From assembly GCF_018310695.1 (NCBI RefSeq), contig NZ_JAGXCY010000003.1:124001-188000 (forward strand): DNA of 64,000 nucleotides, given 5' to 3'. Positions 54,991 through 62,950 of this stretch are shown in pieces. Source of the stretch: Paenibacillus sp. Marseille-Q4541. Its GTDB lineage: Bacteria > Bacillota > Bacilli > Paenibacillales > Paenibacillaceae. The notes below the pieces were generated by a model, which saw nothing but the letters and a program-made list of their open reading frames with translations, was not told the DNA's origin and ran no database searches. Position numbers and translations under genes: made by a program. Numbering within the stretch: the first letter of the stretch is position 1; every line of letters starts with the position of its first letter.

Positions 54991-55842
54991 ATGGCGCCTC
55001 ACATACGAACTGAAGATTATACCGCAACGAATTACGGCAATATTTTAAGTGGACATTTTATCGTGGACGATACCTATGGTCACAGCAGACCACAGGGAAT
55101 GGGCGATTGGCTTATGGTGTATACACTGGAAGGACAGGGTTATTTCCGTACGCCAAGTGGTCTAAAAGAAATAAATCCAGGTGAGCTGGGGCTTTTGCGT
55201 GCTGGTGTGCCCCATGAGTATGGAACTATGCGTGGCCAGCACTGGAGCTTTGTATGGGTACATTTTCATAAACTCATGGAATTGAGCTATCTACCTCATC
55301 AAGAGGTGCTCATTGCTGGTGTTCCTGAAGGCTACTCTCAGCACCGGGTTGTGACGGCGTTTGAACATATCCTCTATCATGCAAGAGAGAGATCGGCGTA
55401 TTGGTACGCGCTATGTGAGAACGCAATTCGTGAAATTATTTTACTGATGGCTCAGCAATTACAAACGAAGCGGGATCCCCGAATAGCCTCGATCCTTCAA
55501 CAAATATCTCAGTCGATGAACAAAGAAATTCGAATCCAAGATTTGGCTCATAACGTTGGGTTATCTCCTTCTAGACTATCTCATCTTTTCAAGGGAGAAA
55601 TGGGGGAAGGGATTATCGAGCATGTGAATCGAATGAGAATAAAGCAGGCTGCCTTACTTATGGAACATATGGGGAGAACGGCGACAGAAGCTGCACACGA
55701 TGTTGGATTTAATAATTACAATCATTTTGCGGACCTGTTTCGTAAGCAACTGGGAGTAAGCCCGAGGTCATATAGAAAAGAGAAAGAAAAAGTGAAATAT
55801 TTCAGTGATGAGTTCGCCATTAATAAGGAGGATGAAACGTGA
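54991..55842 (+). CDS. AraC-family regulator with cupin sensor domain
   Basis: 283 residues. Cupin-like N-terminus (LMVYTLEGQGYFRTPSGLKE, GLLRAGVPHEYGT) and C-terminal AraC helix-turn-helix pair (IRIQDLAHNVGLSPSRLSHLF; VGFNNYNHFADLFRKQLGVSP). GGAGGG precedes the ATG. Divergent from the PhyH/TIM-barrel unit and overlapping the next gene by four bases. Confidence 0.88.
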   Translation: MAPHIRTEDYTATNYGNILSGHFIVDDTYGHSRPQGMGDWLMVYTLEGQGYFRTPSGLKEINPGELGLLRAGVPHEYGTMRGQHWSFVWVHFHKLMELSYLPHQEVLIAGVPEGYSQHRVVTAFEHILYHARERSAYWYALCENAIREIILLMAQQLQTKRDPRIASILQQISQSMNKEIRIQDLAHNVGLSPSRLSHLFKGEMGEGIIEHVNRMRIKQAALLMEHMGRTATEAAHDVGFNNYNHFADLFRKQLGVSPRSYRKEKEKVKYFSDEFAINKEDET

Positions 55843-56468
55843 ACATCATTATGTTTGGAGCTACAGGAAGAGTGGGAACTCAGTTCATCGATACAGCACT
55901 GAGAGAGGGTCATTCGGTTAATGCTCTTGTAAGATCACCTGAAAAGCTTGGCGAATGGGCCGGACATCCCTTTGTGACTGTAATTCAGGGAGATGCGACT
56001 TCTCAGCTAGACATTCAGCGAGCCCTTTCTTCCGGAGGGGACGTAGTTGTCAGTACACTCGGAACAGGTGGCGGGAATGTGTTATCAACAGCTTTTCCTC
56101 TTCTGATTAATGCAATGGGGAAGTTTGGAATGAAACGACTCGTAACTGTAGGTACTGCAGGTATTCTAAATAGCAGGACAAAACCAGGATACCTGCGCTA
56201 TCAATCGAGTGAGTCAAAGCGCAAGTTAACAAGAGCTGCCGAAGAGCATCATAGGGTGTTTGATCTACTCCAGCAATCGAACCTTGACTGGACACTGGTC
56301 TGTCCAACCTATTTGCCAGAAGGAAGTGCGAAGGGGAATTATCGAATTGAGAAAGATTTCTTGCCTGCGGATGGGAGCGAGATATCAACAGGGGATACTG
56401 CTTTATTTTTGTATGAACAAATCTTTAGTGACGCTTATATTCACGCTCGTGTAGGTATTACATATTAA
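55839..56468 (+). CDS. NAD(P)-binding atypical SDR (NmrA/YwnB-like)
   Basis: 209 residues. Nucleotide motif MNIIMFGATGRVGTQFIDTA, then VVVSTLGTGGGN and WTLVCPTYLPEG, as in small atypical SDR proteins that act as reductases or redox sensors. The GTG start overlaps the AraC stop (GTGA). Co-transcribed with the AraC gene; the substrate is unknown. Confidence 0.82.
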   Translation: MNIIMFGATGRVGTQFIDTALREGHSVNALVRSPEKLGEWAGHPFVTVIQGDATSQLDIQRALSSGGDVVVSTLGTGGGNVLSTAFPLLINAMGKFGMKRLVTVGTAGILNSRTKPGYLRYQSSESKRKLTRAAEEHHRVFDLLQQSNLDWTLVCPTYLPEGSAKGNYRIEKDFLPADGSEISTGDTALFLYEQIFSDAYIHARVGITY

Positions 56469-56597
56469 CATTAACGGTTTCAGAGATGGAAAGACATAAG
56501 GTATTAATTCTTAATCAAAAGATGACTAGTGCTTTAAAATTCACGTCCACTAATCGTCTCTTGATTAAAAAATGGCTACAAGTATTTGGGCGTAATT

Positions 56598-56980
56598 CTA
56601 TATGACTTCAGTTAAATAAGTTGCAACTATTTTCTCATTTAACGCTGCCCATTCTGAGGAATTAGCTAGAAATGTGTTGATAGGTGGTTCGTGAAAGGCA
56701 ACTTTTTTAACGATATCAGGATGGTCTTGTAAAGTTTCCATAGCAACGATTGCACCAGAACTACTGCCCAAGATGAATACTGGTTCATCACTAAGATGTT
56801 TAGCTAGAGCCGCCACATCACTCGCGTCAGTTTCAAGACGGTAAGAACTATGTGATTTATCTGCATCACTCGGTAATGGCTCTGTTAATACACTGTGTGA
56901 ATAACCCCGGCGATCATAGGTTACTACCGTATATTTATCTTGCAATAATTTGGCAAGGCCTGCAAAAATGTCTGCAGTTT
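56598..56980 (-). pseudogene. Remnant of an alpha/beta hydrolase
   Basis: The open frame (115 codons from 56945) encodes only the middle of an alpha/beta hydrolase: [14 protein letters not shown], then the nucleophile elbow [16 protein letters not shown]. Protein-like reading continues upstream ([13 protein letters not shown]) to a stop near 56983, with no N-terminal strand or start. The C-terminus ends early ([13 protein letters not shown]) without the His-bearing half. Normal length is about 280 residues, so this is a truncated relic. Confidence 0.7.
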
Positions 56981-56986
56981 ATTAAA

Positions 56987-57100
56987 AAGCGCGAATAATG
57001 GAATTGCCCCAGAATAAGTGGATTTTTAACATAACTTTGAGGAGAATATCGAACGACTAATTTCCCAATTTCTAATTCAAAGGTATAACCCAAATTCGCA
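56987..57100 (-). pseudogene. Second short coding relic
   Basis: The minus strand reads GYTFELEIGKLVVRYSPQSY followed by VKNPLILGQFHYSRF, a plausible piece of an unidentified protein with no start. It lies directly before the hydrolase relic in a different frame. I do not recognise the family. Confidence 0.3.
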
Positions 57101-57132
57101 GGTAACCGATGATTTCGTTTGCATAATAGAGA

Positions 57133-57174
57133 AAAGAAGCCATTCCCTACATTCAGTGGATGGCTTCTTTTTCT
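57133..57174 (-). terminator. Terminator after the catalase gene
   Basis: AGAAGCCAT and ATGGCTTCT arms with T-rich tails on both strands; it lies 20 bases past the catalase stop. Confidence 0.7.
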
Positions 57175-57194
57175 TTTGGGTCAGATGAAAATAG

Positions 57195-58676
57195 TTACAT
57201 TCCGATTTGCCTTGCTACTCGATCTGCTAGTTCCGGGGATGCATTATACAAATAGCTTAACACGATACTTTGCGTTTCACGGGATATGGCTGAAAGATCC
57301 GTAGCTAGATTTTCAACTAGGTGTTCTTTCTGTTTTTGGGAAAGGGAAGCATAAAATTGCCCTGCTTGTGTAAAATCATCCTGCTTGGATAGATCGGATC
57401 TCTCCAAATGCCCCTCTACAAACCTTCCGTTTCCACTGGTTACAAGGGAAGCGGGAGTCCAGTTTTGCTGATGGTTAATAGGGATTTTACGAAAATCAGG
57501 CCCTATTCGCCTACGTTGTGAATCTGTATAAATATTAGCGCGTCCTTGCAGCATTTTATCATCCGACAATTCGGCACCTTCTAACAGGTTGGAAGGGGAG
57601 AATGCTATTTTTTCAACCTGTTCCATATAATCATCAGGATTTCGATTCAATACCATTCGCCCGACCGGCACCAGAGGGTATTGCTTTTCATTCCAAACTT
57701 TTGTATCATCCAGCGGATCGAAAGGAAGCTTTTTTTCATCACTAGGTTCCATCAGCTGCACATATAGTCCATATTCAACGGTTTTTCCCATTGCTAGGGT
57801 ATCATACAGATCCTTACCAGCAATATCAGGATTCTCTCCGGCGAGCTTAGCCGCTTCATTCCGATCGATATATTGATCCCCGGCAAATGGAATCCAGTGG
57901 TATTTAATATAGTGACGGACACCCTGGGCATTTCTCCAAACATAGGTGTTCACACTATGACCCCGTATATGGCGCAGGCTTTTTACCGTGCCGATGTCCG
58001 AGTAAAGCCAAACAAGAAAATTGGTGGACTCAGGGGCCCTTGCAACAAAGCTCCAGAATCGTTCGGGATCAATCAGGTTATTTTTTGGAGAGGGTAGAAA
58101 GGCTTTAATGGATTCCGGAAAACGTATCGCGTCCCGCACCGAAAACACAGGAATATGATTACAAACCAGATCAAATACCCCATTTTCCGTATAAAATTTT
58201 GTGGCAAACCCACGCACATTTCGAGAAGTATCCGGAGTGCCTTTTGTGCTTACCGCAAGCGAAAATCTAACAGTGACGGGAACCTGATGCCCAGGAGTTT
58301 GTAAAAAGCTTAGTTTCGTATACTCAGACATGGAATGAACGGTCTCAAAGTAACCGAAGGCACCAAAGCCTTTTACGTGCACAGGTCTTTCAATAATTTT
58401 AGTATGTACAAATGTCTCCAGTGTTTCGTGCAACATATTATCCTGCTCAAGTAAAGGCCCTCTTTCACCAACGGTTTGCGAATGTAATTCGGCAGGTAGA
58501 ACACTCGCCCATTTTTGGCTACCAGGGATTGGGTTTCTCTTATTCTGTGCAGAAGATCTTTGCAGCGTCACTCCTTTCGCTTTTATCTCTGACTCAAGTG
58601 TAGGATCATTGTTGTTTTTCAGTTCGACATTTTTCTGCAGTTGTTGCTCATTAATCGGAAGATTATTATCTTTCAT
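57195..58676 (-). CDS. Haem catalase
   Basis: 493 residues. Decomposes hydrogen peroxide. The distal His is in ERPVHVKGFGAFGYFE, the distal Asn in LVCNHIPVFSVRDAIRFP, and the haem-ligand Tyr in GRANIYTDSQRRRIGPDF. Around these, several otherwise common catalase motifs differ (VHVKG for VHAKG or VHARG, YTDSQRRR for Y-x-D-T-H-R-x-R), so it belongs to a divergent clade. The N-terminal 50 residues are an unusual polar extension. The second of two adjacent ATGs (58676) is better spaced from AGGAGG. Confidence 0.87.
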   Translation of the reverse strand: MKDNNLPINEQQLQKNVELKNNNDPTLESEIKAKGVTLQRSSAQNKRNPIPGSQKWASVLPAELHSQTVGERGPLLEQDNMLHETLETFVHTKIIERPVHVKGFGAFGYFETVHSMSEYTKLSFLQTPGHQVPVTVRFSLAVSTKGTPDTSRNVRGFATKFYTENGVFDLVCNHIPVFSVRDAIRFPESIKAFLPSPKNNLIDPERFWSFVARAPESTNFLVWLYSDIGTVKSLRHIRGHSVNTYVWRNAQGVRHYIKYHWIPFAGDQYIDRNEAAKLAGENPDIAGKDLYDTLAMGKTVEYGLYVQLMEPSDEKKLPFDPLDDTKVWNEKQYPLVPVGRMVLNRNPDDYMEQVEKIAFSPSNLLEGAELSDDKMLQGRANIYTDSQRRRIGPDFRKIPINHQQNWTPASLVTSGNGRFVEGHLERSDLSKQDDFTQAGQFYASLSQKQKEHLVENLATDLSAISRETQSIVLSYLYNASPELADRVARQIGM

Positions 58677-58821
58677 CATTACCTCCTACATTATAGAAAT
58701 CAATACCATTAGTTATATATTGTTTATGCGAGTTCGGCGCTGAATATGTCTATACCTCACGAACATGAAGAATCAAAATAGTTTTGCTTACATCAAACTA
58801 ACAGGATAATAAAAACGTAAT

Positions 58822-58851
58822 TTGACATATAAACCGTCCAGACGGTATAGT
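58822..58851 (+). promoter_or_regulatory. TetR-SMR promoter and operator
   Basis: TTGACA (58822-58827), 18 bases, TATAGT (58846-58851). Between them lies the perfect palindrome ACCGTC-CA-GACGGT (58833-58846), a typical TetR-family operator, so the TetR gene right after it probably represses its own unit. Confidence 0.85.
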
Positions 58852-58870
58852 AAATCGAGAGGTGATGATA

Positions 58871-59398
58871 GTGAATCGTAATTCTAAACGTAATCTAATT
58901 TTATCGGCAGCTTCCTTAATCGTTAACAAACAAGGGGTAGAGAAGCTTACCCTTGAGGCAGTAGCCAAAGAAGCAGGTATAAGTAAGGGGGGATTACTCC
59001 ACCATTTTCCGAATAAGGAAGCTTTGCTAAAAGCGATGGTGGAAGAGTTAACCAATGGCTTTGTTGCTGATGTTCAAAATAGGGCGAACGCTGACACGAT
59101 CGAAAAAGGGAAGTGGAGCCGGGCCTATTTACAATCTACGCTTGGAGATTTAAAGGAAGAGACAAGTACAGCTCTCACTACATCCTTTTTTACAAACAAA
59201 GATTTACTTGGAGAACTTCAAAACCAGTATTCCATCTGGCAAAAAAACCTAGAAAATGATGGGATCGATCCGGTAGATGCTTCTATCATCAGATTAGTTG
59301 CTGATGGCTTATGGTTTTCTGAATTGTTTGGAATAGGAAAGATAGATGATGAATTACGAGAAAAAATAATCCATAAATTGCAGCTGATGACCAAATAG
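58871..59398 (+). CDS. TetR-family repressor of the SMR efflux unit
   Basis: 175 residues. N-terminal helix-turn-helix LTLEAVAKEAGISKGGLLHHF (about 27-47) is typical TetR (QacR/AcrR group), with a ligand-binding helical domain behind. The GTG at 58871 lies 5 bases after GAGAGGTGA. The SMR genes follow at once (the next ribosome site overlaps its stop), so it most likely senses a cationic toxicant and controls the pump. Confidence 0.9.
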   Translation: MNRNSKRNLILSAASLIVNKQGVEKLTLEAVAKEAGISKGGLLHHFPNKEALLKAMVEELTNGFVADVQNRANADTIEKGKWSRAYLQSTLGDLKEETSTALTTSFFTNKDLLGELQNQYSIWQKNLENDGIDPVDASIIRLVADGLWFSELFGIGKIDDELREKIIHKLQLMTK

Positions 59399-59411
59399 GA
59401 GGTTCCTAAAT

Positions 59412-59741
59412 TTGAATCCATTTTTATTATTGGCGATTGCCATACTAAGTGAAGTATTTGGTAGCTCGATGCTTAAGGTATCCCAAGGATTTAAAAAGTT
59501 GTTTCCCTCTATAGGTGTAATCCTTGGAATGAGTGTAGCTTTCTATTGCTTATCTTTGGCTCTTACATCTATACCACTCGGAACGGCTTATGCCATATGG
59601 GCGGGCGCAGGTACTGCTTTAACCGCTTTAGTGGGTGTCGTTGTATATAAAGAAAATTTTAACGTCAAAAAAGGATTAGCTTTAGCCCTAATCATTGGCG
59701 GCGTAGTGATTTTAAAGCTCTCAACGGATGGTTCTCACTAG
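59412..59741 (+). CDS. SMR-family efflux subunit 1
   Basis: 109 residues, four membrane helices. The essential membrane Glu14 is in AILSEVFGSSMLK, and PLGTAYAIWAGAGTALTALVG is the helix-3 signature. A TTG start follows AGGAGG. Together with the next gene it forms a paired SMR exporter (EbrAB/YkkCD-like) for quaternary ammonium or guanidinium-type compounds. Confidence 0.9.
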   Translation: MNPFLLLAIAILSEVFGSSMLKVSQGFKKLFPSIGVILGMSVAFYCLSLALTSIPLGTAYAIWAGAGTALTALVGVVVYKENFNVKKGLALALIIGGVVILKLSTDGSH

Positions 59742-59767
59742 CCCTTAAAGTAATGGAGGAATGTTTT

Positions 59768-60139
59768 GTGAAAAGTTACATTGCTTTAGCAGTTGCGATT
59801 ATTAGCGAGATATTTGGTACAACCATGCTTAAAATGTCTGAAGGATTTACCAATCTATTTCCTTCCCTCGGTGTCATTATTGGAATGGGATTGGCTTTCT
59901 ACTGTCTGTCTTTATCTCTTAAATCGATACCACTTGGCATGGCTTATGCAATATGGTCAGGCGTAGGTACAGCATTAACCGCAGTCATTGGTATACTGCT
60001 CTGGGATGACCCTTTTAATTGGATTACTATTTTTAGTATAGCCATGATCATTGGAGGGGTCGTTTTGTTAAACTCTTCGAATCGCACTGAAAAAGTAGAG
60101 GGAACAGTGCTAACGATCCAAAATTCTAACATCGAATAA
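59768..60139 (+). CDS. SMR-family efflux subunit 2
   Basis: 123 residues, four membrane helices. Glu14 in AIISEIFGTTMLKMSEGF and PLGMAYAIWSGVGTALTAVIG. The hydrophilic C-terminal tail (after NSSNRTEKVEG) is longer than in its partner. The GTG at 59768 follows GGAGG by 9 bases. Probably works with the preceding subunit as a hetero-oligomer. Confidence 0.9.
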   Translation: MKSYIALAVAIISEIFGTTMLKMSEGFTNLFPSLGVIIGMGLAFYCLSLSLKSIPLGMAYAIWSGVGTALTAVIGILLWDDPFNWITIFSIAMIIGGVVLLNSSNRTEKVEGTVLTIQNSNIE

Positions 60140-60182
60140 GAATACACAAATAAATGAATATATTGGTCTAAAATCTCAGGAT

Positions 60183-60236
60183 GACCCCTACTTAGCAGAC
60201 AGATTGTTCAGCTGTTTGTTAAGTAGGGGTTTTCCT
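60183..60236 (+). terminator. Terminator after the SMR pair
   Basis: ACCCCTACTTA pairs with TAAGTAGGGGT, with further pairing (CAGACA/TGTTTG) inside, followed by TTTTC. Confidence 0.8.
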
Positions 60237-60430
60237 CAGTTAAAACCACTTATTTAGGCAGGTGCAACTTACTATATATCGAAAAAAACCAGTGTCATTC
60301 TGGCCTTTTCTTCCAAATAAAGGGCGTATTGGTCATTAAGAAGTGAAAATAAAAAATTATGGAATATCAGGAATAGAACACAAGGATAGAACGGAAAAAT
60401 ACGATAGAACATCCCTTTACTCAAAAATTT

Positions 60431-60730
60431 ATGGACAACAAGTTGAAATTTATTCAGCCCTCGGGAAACAACACTTCCTATCAAATTGAGTATCATCGCG
60501 AAGAAGATCTTGTTTCAAGTTCTTTATTAAGTGGAATGAAGCTTTCTCTATTTCAGCGAATTGCTGTAAAAGTCTTGAAATTAAATCCTACGTATGTACG
60601 TTGTATAGGGACCGTTACATTGACAGTCATTGAGAATGGAAAGCAACAGGTATATGAGCAGGAAGGTCTCTGGGAACAGATGTTTTTTGGGAAAAATAAG
60701 AGCGCAATAATTCAAGAAAGAACATTGTAG
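60431..60730 (+). CDS. Small hypothetical protein, doubtful
   Basis: 99 residues (LKFIQPSGNNTSYQIEYHRE; CIGTVTLTVIENGKQQVYEQ) with beta-strand-like pattern and charged composition, so it looks protein-like. There is no clear ribosome site before the ATG at 60431, so it may be the end of a decayed longer gene. Not recognised. Confidence 0.45.
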   Translation: MDNKLKFIQPSGNNTSYQIEYHREEDLVSSSLLSGMKLSLFQRIAVKVLKLNPTYVRCIGTVTLTVIENGKQQVYEQEGLWEQMFFGKNKSAIIQERTL

Positions 60731-60850
60731 AAATCCTAAGTCTGAGTTCGAGCGAGAATAGAAACTTCTTTCTTTTTTGAGCGAACATTCAGCAACTGAT
60801 CAAAACTCTCTTTATTTAAAATGTATTAAATAAATTATGGAGTGATTAAT

Positions 60851-61468
60851 ATGAAAGTACTTATTGTATTTGACCATCCGTACACAGCGACGGCTTTCGA
60901 AAATATTCCTCATCAGAGGAGCTTCTCAGCAGCATTACTGAATTCAGTTACCAAGGGTCTTCTTTCAGCGGGACACGAACTAGACCTTATTGACCTGCAC
61001 GCAGACGGATTTAATCCTGTGATGTCAGCGGAAGAACTTGCAGCATGGAGACATAAAGAGACACTCGATCCTCTTACAAAAGATTATCAAAGAAGGATGT
61101 TCGAAGCGGATCATCTCATTTTTATATTCCCAATTTGGTGGGAATCGATGCCTGCATTAACGAAAGGATTTATAGATAAAGTGTTCGCTAAAGGGATCGT
61201 ATATGAAGAGCCTAAAACAGGTAGACCTTTTGTAAGCAAGTTAAAGAAGCTTAAGGGTGTTTCGGTATTAACAGTAATGGCTACCCCAGGATTCGTGTAT
61301 AGATGGATTTTTGGTAACCCAGTTACGAAAATGCTCTTTCGTGGAACATTCCGAAAAATGGGCTTCCATAAGTTGAAGTGGTATAACTACACTAGAATGG
61401 CTGATCGTTCGCTGGATGAAAGAACAAAGTATTTAGAAAAAACAGAGAAACGATTTGCGGCCCTTTAG
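60851..61468 (+). CDS. NAD(P)H dehydrogenase (quinone), flavodoxin-like fold
   Basis: 205 residues. MKVLIVFDHPYTATAFE is the FMN-phosphate loop region; ADHLIFIFPIWWESMPALTKGFIDKVF is the family signature around the flavin ring. Likely an FMN- or FAD-dependent NAD(P)H:quinone or nitro reductase. The ATG at 60851 follows GGAGTGA; an in-frame GTG at 60842 overlaps that site. Single-gene unit. Confidence 0.87.
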   Translation: MKVLIVFDHPYTATAFENIPHQRSFSAALLNSVTKGLLSAGHELDLIDLHADGFNPVMSAEELAAWRHKETLDPLTKDYQRRMFEADHLIFIFPIWWESMPALTKGFIDKVFAKGIVYEEPKTGRPFVSKLKKLKGVSVLTVMATPGFVYRWIFGNPVTKMLFRGTFRKMGFHKLKWYNYTRMADRSLDERTKYLEKTEKRFAAL

Positions 61469-61498
61469 TGTAAGTGGTCTACAACTTGGATGCATGAT

Positions 61499-61528
61499 TT
61501 GACGAAGTAAAGATTCGCTTGATACAAT
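61499..61528 (+). promoter_or_regulatory. Promoter of the Vat-like gene
   Basis: TTGACG, 18 bases, TACAAT. It gives a leader of about 120 bases before the acetyltransferase gene, long enough for the leader peptide and hairpin described next. Confidence 0.8.
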
Positions 61529-61559
61529 GGCCCCATCAAATTGGAAAAGGATGAGGACG

Positions 61560-61613
61560 ATGGTTCGTCGTTTGAAACGGTTTAAGAATGTTGCTACTGT
61601 ATCAAGCTTCTAA
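61560..61613 (+). CDS. Leader peptide upstream of the Vat-like acetyltransferase
   Basis: 17 codons: MVRRLKRFKNVATVSSF, then TAA at 61611. AAAAGGATGAGG lies just upstream as ribosome site; an in-frame ATG at 61551 would add three residues. The last codons (AGC TTC TAA) are part of the 5' arm of the hairpin at 61606-61642. A short basic peptide overlapping a hairpin before a resistance gene is the layout of leaders on which drug-bound ribosomes stall. No homology is claimed; the call rests on architecture. Confidence 0.7.
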   Translation: MVRRLKRFKNVATVSSF

Positions 61614-61642
61614 GTAGAAAATGATTGATATTACTTAGAAGC
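61606..61642 (+). promoter_or_regulatory. Attenuator-type hairpin before the Vat-like gene
   Basis: GCTTCTAAGTA (61606-61616) pairs perfectly with TACTTAGAAGC (61632-61642) around a 15-base loop. The ribosome site GAGGG (61643-61647) of the acetyltransferase starts at the very next base, so the folded stem would hinder ribosome entry. No T run follows, so it is not a terminator. A ribosome stalled near the end of the leader peptide would open the stem. Confidence 0.7.
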
Positions 61643-61653
61643 GAGGGAAAAGC

Positions 61654-62310
61654 ATGAAACAACATCGGTTTAATCACTGGTCTGAAATTAAGTACCTTAA
61701 GGATATTGTCACTAACCCCATGATTGAGGTAGGTGATTACTCCTACTACTCTGGTTATTACGATAATCATGATTTTGAAGATGGGTGTGTTAGATATCTT
61801 TGGGGAGATGACAAATCAAGAAAGTTATTTAACCCTATTAAAGATTATGGTTGGCATGTAGATAAATTGATTATAGGAAATTACGTATGCATTGCAAGTG
61901 GTGTAATTATATTAATGGGTGGAAATCACAATCATCATCCTGAATGGATTACTGTGTATCCGTTTGTGGACCAGATTGAAACCTCTTACGAGCCAAAAGG
62001 GGATACAATCATTGAAAGTGTTGCCTGGATTGGTATGAATGCAATGATTATGCCTGGTGTGAAAATAGGTGAAGGTGCCATTGTTGCGGCAGGATCGGTT
62101 GTCGTTAAAGATGTTCCACCCTATACGATCGTAGGCGGAAATCCTGCTAAAGAGATAAAGAAACGCTTTTCAGACAAAGAAATCGAAAAGTTAAAGGAAA
62201 TGCGTTGGTTTGATTGGGAACGTGAGAAAATTGAACATGCTAGTCACATCCTATCAAGTTCTTCTATTCATCAATTATATGACTATTATCAAAAGGAAAT
62301 AAAACCTTAA
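61654..62310 (+). CDS. Xenobiotic acetyltransferase, Vat/CatB-like
   Basis: 218 residues of the left-handed beta-helix acetyltransferases (XAT group), similar in length to streptogramin A acetyltransferases. FNPIKDYGWHVDKLIIGNYVCIASGV and hexapeptide repeats (IGMNAMIMPGVKIGEGAIVAAGSVV) form the helix. His92 in MGGNHNHHPEWITVYPF fits the catalytic His, and VPPYTIVGGNPAKEIKKRF is the standard C-terminal turn. The usual NHRMDG loop is changed to NHNHHPEW, so the drug specificity is uncertain; chloramphenicol or virginiamycin-type A compounds are candidates. The attenuator-like leader supports a ribosome-targeting antibiotic. Confidence 0.87.
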   Translation: MKQHRFNHWSEIKYLKDIVTNPMIEVGDYSYYSGYYDNHDFEDGCVRYLWGDDKSRKLFNPIKDYGWHVDKLIIGNYVCIASGVIILMGGNHNHHPEWITVYPFVDQIETSYEPKGDTIIESVAWIGMNAMIMPGVKIGEGAIVAAGSVVVKDVPPYTIVGGNPAKEIKKRFSDKEIEKLKEMRWFDWEREKIEHASHILSSSSIHQLYDYYQKEIKP

Positions 62311-62380
62311 GATCACCTCATTTAATATATACGATTCAAGTTATTGAACTATAGGAAAACGTTTGTTTAATAAAGATGTG

Positions 62381-62416
62381 AAGGGCAGCCGTTCATGGAG
62401 AGCGGCTGCCTTTTGT
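62381..62416 (+). terminator. Terminator after the Vat-like gene
   Basis: AAGGGCAGCCG and CGGCTGCCTTT arms around an 11-base loop, then TTTG. Confidence 0.85.
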
Positions 62417-62532
62417 TTATCTAATAGGCAGGATTGTTCCATAGTTTCAGTTGAATAAGAAGTGTATACTTAGTCGATTAGGTATTTGTCTGATGAAGTG
62501 CTGTGAAGAACAAAGAGATCATTTGAAGCACA

Positions 62533-62561
62533 TTGACAGCGCGTATACAAATGCATACAAT
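62533..62561 (+). promoter_or_regulatory. Promoter of the small-protein/MerR unit
   Basis: TTGACA, 17 bases, TACAAT: near-perfect sigma-A promoter. GTATAC-type repeats lie inside and just after it (62542-62547 and 62581-62586) and could be operator halves for the MerR protein encoded downstream. The rest of the 62311-62614 gap holds only the preceding terminator. Confidence 0.75.
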
Positions 62562-62614
62562 CAACAAAAAAAGAAAGTATGTATACAACTGAGACTGAAG
62601 ATGGGGGACTACTA

Positions 62615-62917
62615 ATGAAAAATGAAGAATTTAAGGAAATGAATAGAGAAGGACATCATCGTGATGAGCGCCACAAAGGAAGAGATGGTTCACAAGAACG
62701 GGGCGCAAAAACGTTCCGCAGGGGTAGAGCCATCGCTTTTTTAGATAGAATGAATGTTAAACGCTCAACCATTAAGGATCAGCTAGATAAACCTGAGTTT
62801 CAATCGATTCAACCGATTTTAGTTGGTGAATTAAAAGCGTTGGATATGGTAATTGACGAATTTATTCAACTGTTTGAAATACATGAGAATGAAACAACAG
62901 ATCTACCCAAAACCTAA
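62615..62917 (+). CDS. Small protein of unknown function linked to a MerR regulator
   Basis: 100 residues. The first 40 are very polar (Glu/Arg/His/Gly-rich), and the rest is a predicted helical domain: RRGRAIAFLDRMNVKRSTIK, then FQSIQPILVGELKALDMVID. The ATG at 62615 follows GGGGGA. It is 33 bases upstream of the MerR gene in one unit. I recall the C-terminal pattern as a recurring small Bacillota protein but cannot name a function. Confidence 0.7.
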   Translation: MKNEEFKEMNREGHHRDERHKGRDGSQERGAKTFRRGRAIAFLDRMNVKRSTIKDQLDKPEFQSIQPILVGELKALDMVIDEFIQLFEIHENETTDLPKT

Positions 62918-62950
62918 GATATTGCTACAGACTTGCGAGGTGAAATTTAC

